Source: Salinibacterium xinjiangense (GTDB lineage: Bacteria > Actinomycetota > Actinomycetes > Actinomycetales > Microbacteriaceae). From it: a DNA stretch of 64,000 bases. The notes beneath the pieces were generated by a model, which was not told the DNA's origin, searched no databases, and was given only the letters and a program-made list of their open reading frames with translations. The position numbers and the translations under genes were made by a program. The stretch is taken from positions 1,254,585-1,318,584 of the forward strand of contig NZ_BMLC01000001.1 of the NCBI RefSeq assembly GCF_014645015.1, given 5' to 3'. This document shows, in pieces, positions 1-8,498 of this stretch; position 1 is the first letter of the stretch; each line of letters starts with the position of its first letter.

Positions 1-331
1 GCGCGGCGGCGGCACGCGCGTCATCCACGTCGATGGTGGAGGAGTCGATGAACAGGGTGCCCGGTGCGGCCGCCGCCAGCAGACCGTCGCGGTAGGCGCC
101 GAGCACGTGCGCGCCTCCCGGCAGCATGGTGATCACGACGTCTGCGCCGGCGACCGCACCCGCCGCGTCAGTGGCGATCGTGACCCCGGCGGCTTCCGCC
201 TGCGCGAGCGCTTCGGCGACCAGGTCGAATCCGATGACGGCATGGCCGGCCTTCACGAGGTTGGCCGCCATCGGCCCTCCCATATTGCCCAGGCCGATAA
301 ATGCGATGGTGCTGGGATTGACGGTACTCAT
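1..331 (-). CDS. mmsB: 3-hydroxyisobutyrate dehydrogenase, partial (C-terminal part lies outside the window)
   Basis: This is the NAD-dependent step of valine degradation, oxidising 3-hydroxyisobutyrate to methylmalonate semialdehyde in the cytoplasm. About 110 residues are visible. They open with a Rossmann fold whose GLGNMGGPMA glycine motif lies near residues 13-22, followed by IDSSTID near residue 93, both typical of the beta-hydroxyacid dehydrogenase family. The ATG at 331 overlaps the TGA of the upstream hydrolase gene by 4 bp (ATGA), so the two are translationally coupled. The operon context (acyl-CoA dehydrogenase, then hydrolase, then this gene) supports the valine assignment over other members of the family. 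Confidence 0.85.
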   Translation of the reverse strand, partial: MSTVNPSTIAFIGLGNMGGPMAANLVKAGHAVIGFDLVAEALAQAEAAGVTIATDAAGAVAGADVVITMLPGGAHVLGAYRDGLLAAAAPGTLFIDSSTIDVDDARAAAA

Positions 332-1383
332 GCCCTGCTCCTGTCCATTGCGGTGAGGCCGAGTTCCCGCTCGTCGAGTGGGGCAAAGTAGCTCTCTACC
401 TCGGCGCGAGTGACGTCCCCGATGCTCGACGGCGACCACGCGGGGGTGCGATCTTTATCGATCACCTGTGCGCGGATGCCCTCGACGATTTCGGTGCCCT
501 CGAGAAACCTGAGCCCGACCCGGTACTCCTGGTTGAGCACTTCTTCGAGTGTCGACTCCGCCGTCACCCGCCGGATCGCCTCGAGCGCCACGCTCACGCT
601 TGTCGGCGACTTCGCCAGGATCGTGGATGCCGCCACCCGGGCATCCTCGACCGGCGAGGCGGCGAGGCGCGCGACGATCTCGCCGACATCGTCTCCCGCA
701 TATGCGGCGTCGATCCAGCTACGGGCGCTGTCGAGCGGCGACGGTGGAGCGGGGGTGGAGTGCCGCGCGATCACCACGCCCGCGGCGTCCGTCTGCAGCT
801 CGACAAGCAGTTGCGGCAGCTCGACCGAGGCCACGAAGGTGTCGGCGAACCCGAGCGCGATGGCGTCTGCTCCTGTGGCCATCCCGCCGGTGAGGGCGAG
901 GTGGGTGCCGAGTTCGCCCGGTGCGCGCGCCAGCAGCAGGGTGCCGCCGACGTCTGGTGCGAATCCGATGCCGACCTCGGGCATGCCGACCTTCGTGCGC
1001 TCGGTGACGATGCGGTGCGAACCGTGCGCCGAGATGCCGATGCCGCCCCCGAGCACGATGCCGTCCATGATCGCGATGAACGGTTTCGGGTAGCTGGCGA
1101 TGTAAGAGTTCAGGCGGTACTCCTCGCGCCAGAACCGCTCTGCATCGCCGCTGCCGTCCCTGGCCGACTGGTAGACACCGACGATGTCGCCGCCCGCGCA
1201 CAGGCCGCGGTCGCCAGCCCCCGAGATCACGATGGCCTGTACGGCGTCATCCTGTTCCCACGCCCGCAGTGCGTCGGTGATCGTCACGACCATGCCGTGG
1301 GTGAGCGCGTTGAGTGCTTTCGGACGATTCAGGATGATGCTGCCGAGCATCCCCGCCTGGCTCACGATCACGTCGCCGTCCAT
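328..1383 (-). CDS. 3-hydroxyisobutyryl-CoA hydrolase (crotonase superfamily)
   Basis: This is probably the thioesterase step of valine catabolism, releasing 3-hydroxyisobutyrate from its CoA ester. It has 351 residues, the length of the hydrolase branch rather than the 260-residue hydratases. The crotonase oxyanion-hole segment LCAGGDIVGVY lies near residue 60, a second glycine loop (DGIVLGGGIG) near 107, and MPEVGIGFAPDVGGT near 135 carries the acidic residues expected in this branch. It starts on the base where the upstream dehydrogenase gene ends and overlaps the next gene by 4 bp. A plain enoyl-CoA hydratase is the main alternative, but length and neighbours argue against it. Confidence 0.85.
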   Translation of the reverse strand: MDGDVIVSQAGMLGSIILNRPKALNALTHGMVVTITDALRAWEQDDAVQAIVISGAGDRGLCAGGDIVGVYQSARDGSGDAERFWREEYRLNSYIASYPKPFIAIMDGIVLGGGIGISAHGSHRIVTERTKVGMPEVGIGFAPDVGGTLLLARAPGELGTHLALTGGMATGADAIALGFADTFVASVELPQLLVELQTDAAGVVIARHSTPAPPSPLDSARSWIDAAYAGDDVGEIVARLAASPVEDARVAASTILAKSPTSVSVALEAIRRVTAESTLEEVLNQEYRVGLRFLEGTEIVEGIRAQVIDKDRTPAWSPSSIGDVTRAEVESYFAPLDERELGLTAMDRSRA

Positions 1384-2519
1384 CAGCGGTCGGCCAGGCT
1401 GCGGCCGACGATCATCCGCATGATCTCGTTCGTGCCCTCAAGAATCTGGTGCACCCGCAGGTCTCGCACAATTCGCTCCAGCCCGTATTCGGAGAGGTAG
1501 CCATAGCCGCCATGCAGCTGGATCGCCGCATTCGCGACCGCGAATCCGGCATCGGTGGCGACCCGTTTGGCCATGGCACACAGCTTAACCTTGTCGGCAT
1601 CGTCATTGTCGACGGCGAGGGCCGCCCTCGCCAGCAGCGTGCGCGCCGTCTCGAGCTCGGTATCCATGTCGGCGAGCTGGAAGAGCAGCGCCTGGTTCTG
1701 TATGAGGGGCGAGCCGAAGGCCTCGCGCTGCTTCAGGTAGGCGACGGACTTGTCGAGCGCGGCCTGGCCGCCACCGACTGAGCACGCACCGATGTTGAGT
1801 CGCCCGCTGTCGAGGCCGCTCATCGCAATGCCGAACCCCTCTCCCTCGCCCGCGAGCATCGCCGAGGCCGGCATCCTGATGTCGTCGAGGATAACCTGCC
1901 GGGTGGGCTGCGCGCGCCAGCCCATCTTCTTCTCCAGCGGGCCGAAGCTGAGCCCGGGCGTTCCATCGGCGACGAGGAACGCACTGATGCCGTGGCTGCC
2001 GGTGTCGGCCGTGCGAGCCATCACGATGTAGAGCCCCGCCGCCCCGGCCCCGGAGATGAACTGCTTCACGCCGTTGAGAACGTAGTCGTCACCGTCGCGC
2101 ACGGCCTGGGTCGAGAGCGCCCCCGCGTCCGAGCCGACGCCGGGCTCGGTCAGGCAGTAGCTGCCGAGCGCATCCATCGAGGCGAGGCGCGGAACCCATT
2201 CGGCCCGCTGCTCGAGCGAACCGTAGGTGTCGACCATCCAGGTGACCATGTTGTGGATCGAGAGGTAGGCCGCGATGGTGGTGTCGCCCGCGGCGAGTGC
2301 CTCGAAGATCAGCACCGAATCGGCGCGGCTGAGCCCCGAGCCTCCGAATTCCTCGCGCGTGTAGATACCGCCCATGCCGAGGGCGCCAGCCTCACGCAGC
2401 ACCTCGACCGGGAAGTAGTGGGTCTCGTCCCACTCGGCTGCGTACGGCGCGAGAGATTCGGCCGCGAACTGCGCCACCATCTCGACGAGGGACGCCTGAT
2501 CTTCTGTGACCGGATACAT
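1383..2519 (-). CDS. Acyl-CoA dehydrogenase, probably isobutyryl-CoA dehydrogenase
   Basis: A FAD flavoenzyme that should oxidise a branched short-chain acyl-CoA and pass electrons to electron-transfer flavoprotein. It has 378 residues, a normal length. The family signature YCLTEPGVGSDAG lies near residue 125 and the C-terminal signature HGGYGYLSEYGLERIVRD near 340. It is followed by ILEGTNEIMR, whose Glu is the usual catalytic base of short- and medium-chain enzymes. It is the first gene of a minus-strand operon with the hydrolase and mmsB and diverges from etfBA, its likely electron acceptor. The exact substrate is inferred from context. Confidence 0.88.
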   Translation of the reverse strand: MYPVTEDQASLVEMVAQFAAESLAPYAAEWDETHYFPVEVLREAGALGMGGIYTREEFGGSGLSRADSVLIFEALAAGDTTIAAYLSIHNMVTWMVDTYGSLEQRAEWVPRLASMDALGSYCLTEPGVGSDAGALSTQAVRDGDDYVLNGVKQFISGAGAAGLYIVMARTADTGSHGISAFLVADGTPGLSFGPLEKKMGWRAQPTRQVILDDIRMPASAMLAGEGEGFGIAMSGLDSGRLNIGACSVGGGQAALDKSVAYLKQREAFGSPLIQNQALLFQLADMDTELETARTLLARAALAVDNDDADKVKLCAMAKRVATDAGFAVANAAIQLHGGYGYLSEYGLERIVRDLRVHQILEGTNEIMRMIVGRSLADR

Positions 2520-2565
2520 CGTGACCTTTCGACCGTTGCCCCACCACGCTGGGGGACGCGGGTCT

Positions 2566-2605
2566 ATAATACAAGGACGTCCTACTAAACACTAGGACGT
2601 CAAAG
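2566..2605. promoter_or_regulatory. Double palindromic operator in the acyl-CoA dehydrogenase / etfB divergent promoter
   Basis: A perfect 10-bp palindrome AGGACGTCCT lies at 2574-2583, and a second near-palindrome built on the same AGGACGTC core lies at 2594-2601. Their centres are 20 bp apart, two helical turns. Around each ACGT centre the flanks extend the symmetry (ACT..GACGTC..AGT at the second site). A TATAAT hexamer lies at 2565-2570 on the plus strand and reads as ATTATA/TATTAT on the minus strand. The arrangement looks like paired dimer sites of a TetR-type repressor controlling both directions. No such regulator gene is present in the window. Confidence 0.6.
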
Positions 2606-2674
2606 TAAACCGCCTCTGCGCTCCTGCGACTCTGGTGGGACCATGGAATCGCAGCGACGCGAACGGAGAGTGTG

Positions 2675-3454
2675 ATGAAGATCGCCGTACTCGTCAAGGA
2701 AGTGCCAGACACCTGGGGTGACCGCAGGATAGATCCGGTAACCCTGAGGGTCGACCGCAGCGCAGACCTCGTGATCGACGAGATCAACGAGAAAGCCGTC
2801 GAAGTCGCGCTGCTCACGAAGGAAGCGCATCCGGGCTCCGAGGTCACGGTCGTCACGATGGGCCCGTCGAGCGCCCTGGCCGTGATCCGAAAGGCGCTCG
2901 CGATGGGCGCTGACACGGGCATCCACATCTCGGATGACGGCCTCGCGGGATCGGACGCCGTGCAGACGTCAGCAGCCCTGGCCGCGGCTCTCAGCGGACG
3001 AGGATTCGACCTCGTGATCACGGGCAACGAATCCACTGACGGCCGTACCGGGGCCGTTCCCGCCATGCTCGCCGAACGGCTCGGCTTCGCCCAGCTCACC
3101 TTCATGCGCACCCTCGACGTGAGCACGGATGCCGCCAGCGGCGAACGCCTCACCTCCACCGGACACGTCGAGGTGACCGCCCCGCTGCCCGCACTCGTAT
3201 CGGTGACCGAGCAGATCGCCGAAGCCCGATACCCGAGCTTCAAAGGCATCATGTCGGCCAGGAAGAAAAAGGTGGAGTGCCTGTCGATCGTCGACCTCGG
3301 TCTCGATAGCAGTGAGACGGGAGCCTCCCACGCCTGGTCGGCGGTCGAACAGGTCACCGAACGACCCCCACGCCAGGGCGGCATGATCATCAAGGATGAC
3401 GGCACCGCCGGAACACAGGTCGCCGAGTTTCTCATCGCAGCGAAACTGATCTAG
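2675..3454 (+). CDS. etfB: Electron transfer flavoprotein, beta subunit
   Basis: The small subunit of the soluble heterodimer that takes electrons from acyl-CoA dehydrogenases and hands them to the membrane ETF dehydrogenase. It has 259 residues, as usual. The AMP/ADP-binding start KIAVLVKEVPD is intact. The EtfB signature, an Arg-Tyr-Pro-Ser segment followed by KGIMSARKKK, lies near residues 180-200. ATG at 2675 is preferred over the GTG at 2672 because the purine-rich GGAGAG sits just upstream. It is followed by etfA after 9 bp and diverges from an acyl-CoA dehydrogenase across a shared operator. Confidence 0.95.
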   Translation: MKIAVLVKEVPDTWGDRRIDPVTLRVDRSADLVIDEINEKAVEVALLTKEAHPGSEVTVVTMGPSSALAVIRKALAMGADTGIHISDDGLAGSDAVQTSAALAAALSGRGFDLVITGNESTDGRTGAVPAMLAERLGFAQLTFMRTLDVSTDAASGERLTSTGHVEVTAPLPALVSVTEQIAEARYPSFKGIMSARKKKVECLSIVDLGLDSSETGASHAWSAVEQVTERPPRQGGMIIKDDGTAGTQVAEFLIAAKLI

Positions 3455-3463
3455 GAGCACCCC

Positions 3464-4456
3464 ATGACGCAGGTTCTGGTTCTCGCGCAACTGGTGGATG
3501 GTGAGCTTGCCGACACCACCGGCGAACTGCTCGCCGCGGCCGCCCTCATCGGTGAGCCCGCCGCCGTGGTCGTTATCGACAGCGGAGTTGGGGGCGATGG
3601 ATCGCAGATCGCCGCGGTACTCGGCGCTCTCGGCGCCCACATCGTCTACATCGCCACCGCCCCAGACGCCTCCAACAGGCTCGTCACGCCCCAGGTGGCG
3701 GCGCTCCAGGCCGCGATGACCGCGGCGAACGCTGCCGGATCCGGTACCGGCGCGGTCATCCTCGGTACGGACACCGACGGCCGGGAGGTCGCCGCACGAC
3801 TGGCCATCCGGGTCGGCGGTGCGCTCCAGTGGGACGTCGTCGGCATCGACGCTTCGGGCGATTCCGTAGTGGTCACGCAGCAGGCGTTCGGAGGCGCATT
3901 CACCGTGCGTTCGGTGGCGGCCCGCGGAATCCCCATCATCTCGCTCCGTCCGAACTCCGTAGCCGGAGCAGCCCCGGCAGCAGCCGGCAGCATCACGGCG
4001 CTCGACATCTCCGGCGACACCGCACGCTCGGCCACGATCACCGCACGGCACGTGAGATCTGAGGCGACAGAACGCCCCAGTCTCCAGACGGCTGACATCG
4101 TCGTCTCGGGCGGTCGTGGACTCGGCTCTGGCGAGCGGTTCCAACTCGTCGAGCAGCTCGCAGATTCGCTCGGGGCCGCCGTCGGGGCCAGCCGAGCCGC
4201 CGTCGATGCCGGCTATGTCGACCACAATATGCAGGTGGGCCAGACCGGGATCACGGTGTCGCCGAACCTCTACATCGCGGTGGGCATCTCCGGCGCCATC
4301 CAGCACCGTGCCGGAATGCAGGGGTCGAAGACGATCGTCGCCATCAACAAAGACGCGAACTCCCCGATTTTCGAGATCGCGGATTTCGGTGTCGTCGGCG
4401 ACCTGTTTACGGTGGTCCCGCAGTTGATCGACGCCATCGCGGCACGAAAGAGCTAG
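3464..4456 (+). CDS. etfA: Electron transfer flavoprotein, alpha subunit
   Basis: The large, FAD-carrying subunit of the electron transfer flavoprotein. It has 330 residues. The C-terminal FAD-binding region carries the family signature: [13 protein letters not shown], then [20 protein letters not shown], then [18 protein letters not shown]. The start ATG has an AGGAG 7 bp upstream and the gene lies 9 bp behind etfB, so both are on one transcript. Gene order beta then alpha is the common bacterial arrangement. Confidence 0.96.
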   Translation: MTQVLVLAQLVDGELADTTGELLAAAALIGEPAAVVVIDSGVGGDGSQIAAVLGALGAHIVYIATAPDASNRLVTPQVAALQAAMTAANAAGSGTGAVILGTDTDGREVAARLAIRVGGALQWDVVGIDASGDSVVVTQQAFGGAFTVRSVAARGIPIISLRPNSVAGAAPAAAGSITALDISGDTARSATITARHVRSEATERPSLQTADIVVSGGRGLGSGERFQLVEQLADSLGAAVGASRAAVDAGYVDHNMQVGQTGITVSPNLYIAVGISGAIQHRAGMQGSKTIVAINKDANSPIFEIADFGVVGDLFTVVPQLIDAIAARKS

Positions 4457-4527
4457 GCATCGGGAAAGCATCTCGCCGGGGAGTCAACCCCTAGAGAGCG
4501 CCGACAGCCGCGGCGTACGGTCGGAAA

Positions 4528-5424
4528 ATGACCGACCAGTACACATTCGATAACCCCGTCACCCGTTACCAGCAGTCGGCCCCTGCCGCCGAGATGCAGC
4601 AGGCGCCCCCCGGCGTCGAAGAGCGCATCACGCCGACACCCGACCTCGGCGCCGACACCTATCGCGGCTCGGGCCGACTCACCGGCCGCAAGGCGCTCAT
4701 CACCGGTGGAGACTCCGGAATCGGTGGCGCAGTCGCCATCGCATTCGCACGGGAGGGCGCAGACGTCGCGATCTCATACCTGCCCATCGAGGAGGCTGAC
4801 GCCGAAAATATCGTCGCGCTCATCGAGGCAGAAGGTCGCACCGCGATCGCCATCCCCGGTGATGTGATGGACGCCGCACACTGCCGCGACCTCGTGAGGA
4901 AAGCCGTCGACGGGCTCGGCGGGCTCGACATCCTCGTCAACAACGCCGGCAAGCAGATCGCCGTCGAGTCGCTGGAAGACATCTCGGACGAGCAGTTCGA
5001 CGAGACATACAAGACCAACGTCTACGCGATGTTCCACATCACGAAGGCGGCCCTGCCGCATCTGAAGCCCGGCTCGACGATCATCAACTGCTCGTCGATC
5101 CAGGCCTACGCCCCGTCGCCGAACCTGGTTGACTACGCCTCGACGAAGGCTGCGATCAACAACTTCTCGAAGGGCCTCTCGCAGCAGCTCGCGCCGAAGG
5201 GCATCCGCGTGAACGTCGTTGCGCCCGGCCCGATCTGGACACCGCTGCAGGCTACCGGCGGGCAGCCGGCCAAAGACCTTCCGACGCTAGGGGAAGACAC
5301 CCCGCTCGGCCGCGTCGGGCAGGCCGCAGAGCTCGCGCCAGCCTTCGTGTTCCTCGCCTCACCCGAGTCGAGCTATGTGATCGGCGAGACCCTGAACGTC
5401 AACGGCGGCATACCCTCCCCGTAA
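4528..5424 (+). CDS. SDR-family NAD(P)-dependent oxidoreductase (YhdF / general-stress type)
   Basis: A classical short-chain dehydrogenase with the N-terminal extension of about 50 residues that marks the YhdF/YghA group, often stress-induced. The cofactor loop TGGDSGIGGAVA lies near residue 59, NNAGKQ near 140, the catalytic Tyr and Lys in YASTK near 206, and the C-terminus ends in ETLNVNGG. At 298 residues the length is normal for the group. The substrate is unknown. It stands alone on the plus strand, 71 bp after etfA, and ends before a GC-rich hairpin shared with the convergent dehydrogenase. Confidence 0.88.
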   Translation: MTDQYTFDNPVTRYQQSAPAAEMQQAPPGVEERITPTPDLGADTYRGSGRLTGRKALITGGDSGIGGAVAIAFAREGADVAISYLPIEEADAENIVALIEAEGRTAIAIPGDVMDAAHCRDLVRKAVDGLGGLDILVNNAGKQIAVESLEDISDEQFDETYKTNVYAMFHITKAALPHLKPGSTIINCSSIQAYAPSPNLVDYASTKAAINNFSKGLSQQLAPKGIRVNVVAPGPIWTPLQATGGQPAKDLPTLGEDTPLGRVGQAAELAPAFVFLASPESSYVIGETLNVNGGIPSP

Positions 5425-5452
5425 CCCTGCACGACAATCTGATCCCGCGTGA

Positions 5453-5472
5453 GCCCCGCCTCCCGGCGGGGC
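5453..5472. terminator. GC-rich hairpin between two convergent genes
   Basis: An 8-bp perfect stem GCCCCGCC/GGCGGGGC with a TCCC loop lies 28 bp after the SDR stop and 23 bp beyond the end of the convergent alcohol dehydrogenase. There is no U-tract on either strand, so intrinsic termination is inferred only from position and stem strength. Confidence 0.4.
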
Positions 5473-5495
5473 CGACCTCGGGCTGCGGCCACGGG

Positions 5496-6671
5496 CTACG
5501 GCTTCAGCACCACCTTGATGCAGCCGTCTTCCTTGTTCCTGAACAGTTCGTACATCTCGGGGGCGTCCTCGAGAGGCACCGAGTGCGTGACGAGATCCAC
5601 CACACCCAACGGATCGTTCGGGTCTTCGACCAGCGGCCACAGGGTTGCAATCCAGTCGTGCACGTTGCACTGGCCCATCTTCAGGGTCAGGTTTTTGTCG
5701 AACATCGTCAGCATGGGCAGCGGATCTGCGTTCCCTCCGTAGACCCCGCTTAGCGACACGGTTCCGCCGCGCTGCACGGCCTCGATTGCGAGCAGCAGTG
5801 CGGCCAGCCTGTCGACTCCCACGACCTTTGACAGCGCGGTGGATGCCACGCGCGGAAGCAACCCGACGGTGCTCTGCGCGAACGCCGCCACCGGGTTGCC
5901 GTGCGCCTCCATGCCGACCGCATCCAGCACGGAGTGCGGCCCGCGTCGGTCGGTGAGCGCGCGCAGCAGGTCGAGCACGTCATCCGTGAGGCCGAGCGTC
6001 TCGACCCCGTGCCGTTCCGCCATCTCGCGGCGCTCCTCGACCGGGTCGATCGCGATCACGCGGTACCCGAGGTGCCTGCCGATGCGGGACGCGAACTGGC
6101 CGACGGGCCCGAGACCGATCACCGCGAGGGTGCCGCCATCCGGAACATTCGCGTACTGCACGCCCTGCCACGCCGTCGGCAGGATGTCGCTCAGAAACAG
6201 GTAGCGCTCGTCGGGCAGGTCGGTGTTGATCTTCATCGCGTTGAAGTCGGCGTGCTGCACCCGCAGGAATTCGGCCTGCCCACCGGGGATGCGACCGTAG
6301 ATCTCGGTGTAGCCGTAGAGTGTCGCGCCGGCCTGCTGGTCGCGGTTCTGGGTGGTCTCGCACTGCGAGGTCAGGCCACGCGCACACATGTAGCAAAAGC
6401 CGCAGGCGATGACGAATGGAATGACGACGCGGTCGCCCGCCCGCAGCTTCTGCACGGCGGAACCCACTTCGGTGATGACGCCCATGGTTTCGTGGCCCAT
6501 CACGTCGTGGCGATGCATGAACGGGCCGAGCACATCGAGCAGGTGCAGGTCTGAACCGCAGATGGCGGTAGAGGTGACGCGGATGACCACATCGGTGGGT
6601 TCGACGATCTCGGCCATGGGCACGTCTTCGACGATGACTCTTCCGGTGGACTGCCAGGTAAGGGCTCTCAT
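5496..6671 (-). CDS. Zinc-dependent alcohol dehydrogenase, formaldehyde-dehydrogenase-like
   Basis: A medium-chain dehydrogenase of 391 residues. Catalytic zinc ligands are visible as the Cys of ICGSD near residue 38 and the His-Glu of GHETMG near 60. The structural zinc loop CGFCYMCARGLTSQC near 91-105 has four cysteines. The NAD-binding GLGPVGQ motif lies near 175. The long insert and the GSDLHLLDVLGPF region resemble glutathione-independent formaldehyde dehydrogenases and related threonine/glucose dehydrogenases. The actual substrate cannot be told from sequence. It is a single gene, convergent with the SDR gene. Confidence 0.82.
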   Translation of the reverse strand: MRALTWQSTGRVIVEDVPMAEIVEPTDVVIRVTSTAICGSDLHLLDVLGPFMHRHDVMGHETMGVITEVGSAVQKLRAGDRVVIPFVIACGFCYMCARGLTSQCETTQNRDQQAGATLYGYTEIYGRIPGGQAEFLRVQHADFNAMKINTDLPDERYLFLSDILPTAWQGVQYANVPDGGTLAVIGLGPVGQFASRIGRHLGYRVIAIDPVEERREMAERHGVETLGLTDDVLDLLRALTDRRGPHSVLDAVGMEAHGNPVAAFAQSTVGLLPRVASTALSKVVGVDRLAALLLAIEAVQRGGTVSLSGVYGGNADPLPMLTMFDKNLTLKMGQCNVHDWIATLWPLVEDPNDPLGVVDLVTHSVPLEDAPEMYELFRNKEDGCIKVVLKP

Positions 6672-6732
6672 CCTTCAGGTCTACGCGGCGCCGTCGAATT
6701 CAGGAACGGGTTGACTGCCAGCGCGGCGCGAT

Positions 6733-7350
6733 CTAGAGAGTGCTGCCATCGGCGGTCTTCCGTCGTGAGAGCCGCCCGGCGACAGCATCGATCGCAACAC
6801 CGAGAGCGATCGCGACCAGCACCGAGACGATGACGGCGACGACCGGATACGCCGCCAGCCACGCCCCGAACAGCGCCCCGATGACGCAGTTGTACACCGC
6901 CCACGACGCGCCGGCGACGAGAGTCAGCGGCAGGTAGCTGCGGTAGGAGAATCCGGTGGCGCCCGCGGTCAGGTTCACGGCGATCCTCGCGAACGGCACG
7001 TACCTGGCCGTCAGGATGAGCGACGCGGGCCTGCGGGTGAGCGCCCGGCGCGCATAGTCGAAGGCTGCGTGGATGCGGCGGCGGCGCATCCACCGGAATC
7101 GGTCTGTTCCGATGCTGCGGCCGATCCTGTAGCAGAGGTTGTCACCGATGACCGCCCCGACCGCGGCAACCGCGAGCAGCAACAGGATGTTCGGCGCCCC
7201 CGTCGAGAAGGCGAGCGAGCCGAGCGCAACCACGACAGTTTCGCTCGGCAGCACCACCACGAACGCATCGGCGATGACCAGCAGGATGACGACGACGTAG
7301 AGCCACGGCCCCTGGGCTGCGACCTGGACCCACGGTGCGATACCATCCAC
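6733..7350 (-). CDS. DedA-family membrane protein (VTT / SNARE-associated domain)
   Basis: An integral membrane protein of 205 residues with four or five hydrophobic segments. The DedA hallmarks are present: GAVIGDNLCYRIGRSIG near residue 65 and ARYVPFARIAVNLTAGATGFS near 117, including the Arg-Tyr-x-Pro-x-x-Arg motif. The family acts as lipid scramblases or flippases for undecaprenyl phosphate and phospholipids; the role here is inferred. The start is GTG at 7350. Downstream lies the formaldehyde-dehydrogenase-like gene, 61 bp away. Confidence 0.85.
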   Translation of the reverse strand: MDGIAPWVQVAAQGPWLYVVVILLVIADAFVVVLPSETVVVALGSLAFSTGAPNILLLLAVAAVGAVIGDNLCYRIGRSIGTDRFRWMRRRRIHAAFDYARRALTRRPASLILTARYVPFARIAVNLTAGATGFSYRSYLPLTLVAGASWAVYNCVIGALFGAWLAAYPVVAVIVSVLVAIALGVAIDAVAGRLSRRKTADGSTL

Positions 7351-7395
7351 ACGGCACTGTCTAGCCGCCGAAAGTGAACAACCAGTGTCGCGGGG

Positions 7396-7743
7396 TCAGC
7401 GTGATTGACGGTTTCGGCCGGGCTTCGGCTGGCCTTTGACCGCCGGAGCGCGGCCCTTGCCCTTCGATGCCCTAGCCTTGCCCCCGGGTTTTGCGGCCGA
7501 GGCTGCCGCGGACTTGGCGGACTTGTCGAGCTGGCGTTCGGCATCCACCAGGAACGCCTCACCCTCGGGGCTGAGCTGGGTCGACATCGCGCTGCTGTCG
7601 AAGAGCTCGTATCCCAGTTGCGCCTCGATGGACCTGATCGCGGCAATCAGGCTCGAGCGGGGAACGCCCAGCGACTTCGCGGCGTGCGCGAAGTGCAGGT
7701 GCCGCGCGGCGGCGACGAACTGCTTGAGCAGGGAATGATCCAT
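7396..7743 (-). CDS. Stand-alone LysR-type HTH domain with a basic, histone-H1-like tail
   Basis: A 115-residue protein. Residues 1-60 read as a LysR-family winged helix-turn-helix (LLKQFVAAARHLHFAHAAKSLGV, then SSLIAAIRSIEAQLGYELFD). After a short helix there is no effector-binding domain. Residues 78-115 are low-complexity Lys/Ala/Gly/Pro/Arg, with repeats such as KPGGKARASKGKGRAP. The gene has normal codon use, its own ATG and a clean stop, so it is not an obvious truncation product. It may be a constitutive regulator or a small nucleoid-associated protein; function is unknown. It lies 5 bp from the DUF202 pair and probably shares its transcript. Confidence 0.72.
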   Translation of the reverse strand: MDHSLLKQFVAAARHLHFAHAAKSLGVPRSSLIAAIRSIEAQLGYELFDSSAMSTQLSPEGEAFLVDAERQLDKSAKSAAASAAKPGGKARASKGKGRAPAVKGQPKPGRNRQSR

Positions 7744-7748
7744 TGCCC

Positions 7749-8096
7749 TCAGAGTATGCGATCAAGCCCGACGACGATCACCCATGCGGCCGCCAGCACT
7801 CCGAACAGAACTACCCCGAGCGCGACCAGGGCGACCTGCGTGCCGGCACCGGGGAGGGTGTGCGATGCCGTGAGTTCGAGGTGAACGCGGCGGTACCGTG
7901 TGGTCGACATCGCATAGGCCGCGGCCGCGAACCCCAGGGACACGATGCCGATAATCCCTGCCGCGAAACCGAGGGTGGGGGCACCGAGCCTGATGGTGAT
8001 CATCGCGCCGACTGCGAGGGCAAGGCTTGTGCGCCGCCAGGCCAGGAGCGTCCGCTCGGGCTGCAGCCCGGCGCCGAACGGAGCGTCGGTCACCAC
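7749..8096 (-). CDS. DUF202 (YidH/YidG-type) small membrane protein
   Basis: A protein of 115 residues with three hydrophobic segments. The family start GLQPERTLLAWRRTSLALAVG lies near residue 10 and matches the DUF202 pattern of an acidic/Arg pair before the first membrane helix. The function of the family is unknown. It starts at one of two adjacent GTG codons (8096 or 8093), 10 bp after a second, divergent DUF202 copy, which suggests a two-gene unit and possibly a heteromer. Confidence 0.8.
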   Translation of the reverse strand: MVTDAPFGAGLQPERTLLAWRRTSLALAVGAMITIRLGAPTLGFAAGIIGIVSLGFAAAAYAMSTTRYRRVHLELTASHTLPGAGTQVALVALGVVLFGVLAAAWVIVVGLDRIL

Positions 8097-8106
8097 AGCA
8101 ACCTGA

Positions 8107-8487
8107 TCACCAGAGTAACCCGATCACCACGAGTACGCTCGCCACGACGATCCCGCCGACGAACACCGCACCGATGCTCAGGCCCGGCAGCGCGGCACCG
8201 ATCCTCATCGACCTCTCCGTCCTGGCCCAACTGATCCAGCCCTGCACTATGGCGATAAGGCCCAGCGTGATGAGCACGAGAGCCGCCCCTAACCGAAACC
8301 CCGGCTGGGCGGGAATCGAGAGCGCCTCAAGCGCTATGCCACCCGCCAGAAGTGCGAGCGAGGTGCGCACCCAGGCGAGGAAGGTCCGCTCGTTCGCGAG
8401 GCTGAATCGTGGATCCGGCTCAGCGCCCGCCCGGTACACCCAGCGCGGGCGCCGCGCATCCCCCGGATCCTGTTCGCCGTCACCCAT
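8107..8487 (-). CDS. DUF202 membrane protein, second copy
   Basis: A protein of 126 residues starting at ATG 8487; the open frame extends far upstream but only as an antisense shadow. It has an N-terminal cytoplasmic stretch, then FSLANERTFLAWVRTSLALL (the DUF202 signature) near residue 30 and three membrane helices. The pair with the next gene is typical of actinobacteria, where two DUF202 proteins are often encoded in tandem. It begins 11 bp after the sugar-isomerase gene. No enzymatic motif is visible. Confidence 0.8.
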   Translation of the reverse strand: MGDGEQDPGDARRPRWVYRAGAEPDPRFSLANERTFLAWVRTSLALLAGGIALEALSIPAQPGFRLGAALVLITLGLIAIVQGWISWARTERSMRIGAALPGLSIGAVFVGGIVVASVLVVIGLLW

Positions 8488-8498
8488 CGCCCGCCGCC

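Noticed and set aside
2969-4471. A 500-codon minus-strand frame opposite etfBA
   Set aside because: Antisense shadow of well-recognised etfB and etfA; Arg/Gly/Asp-rich with no domain.
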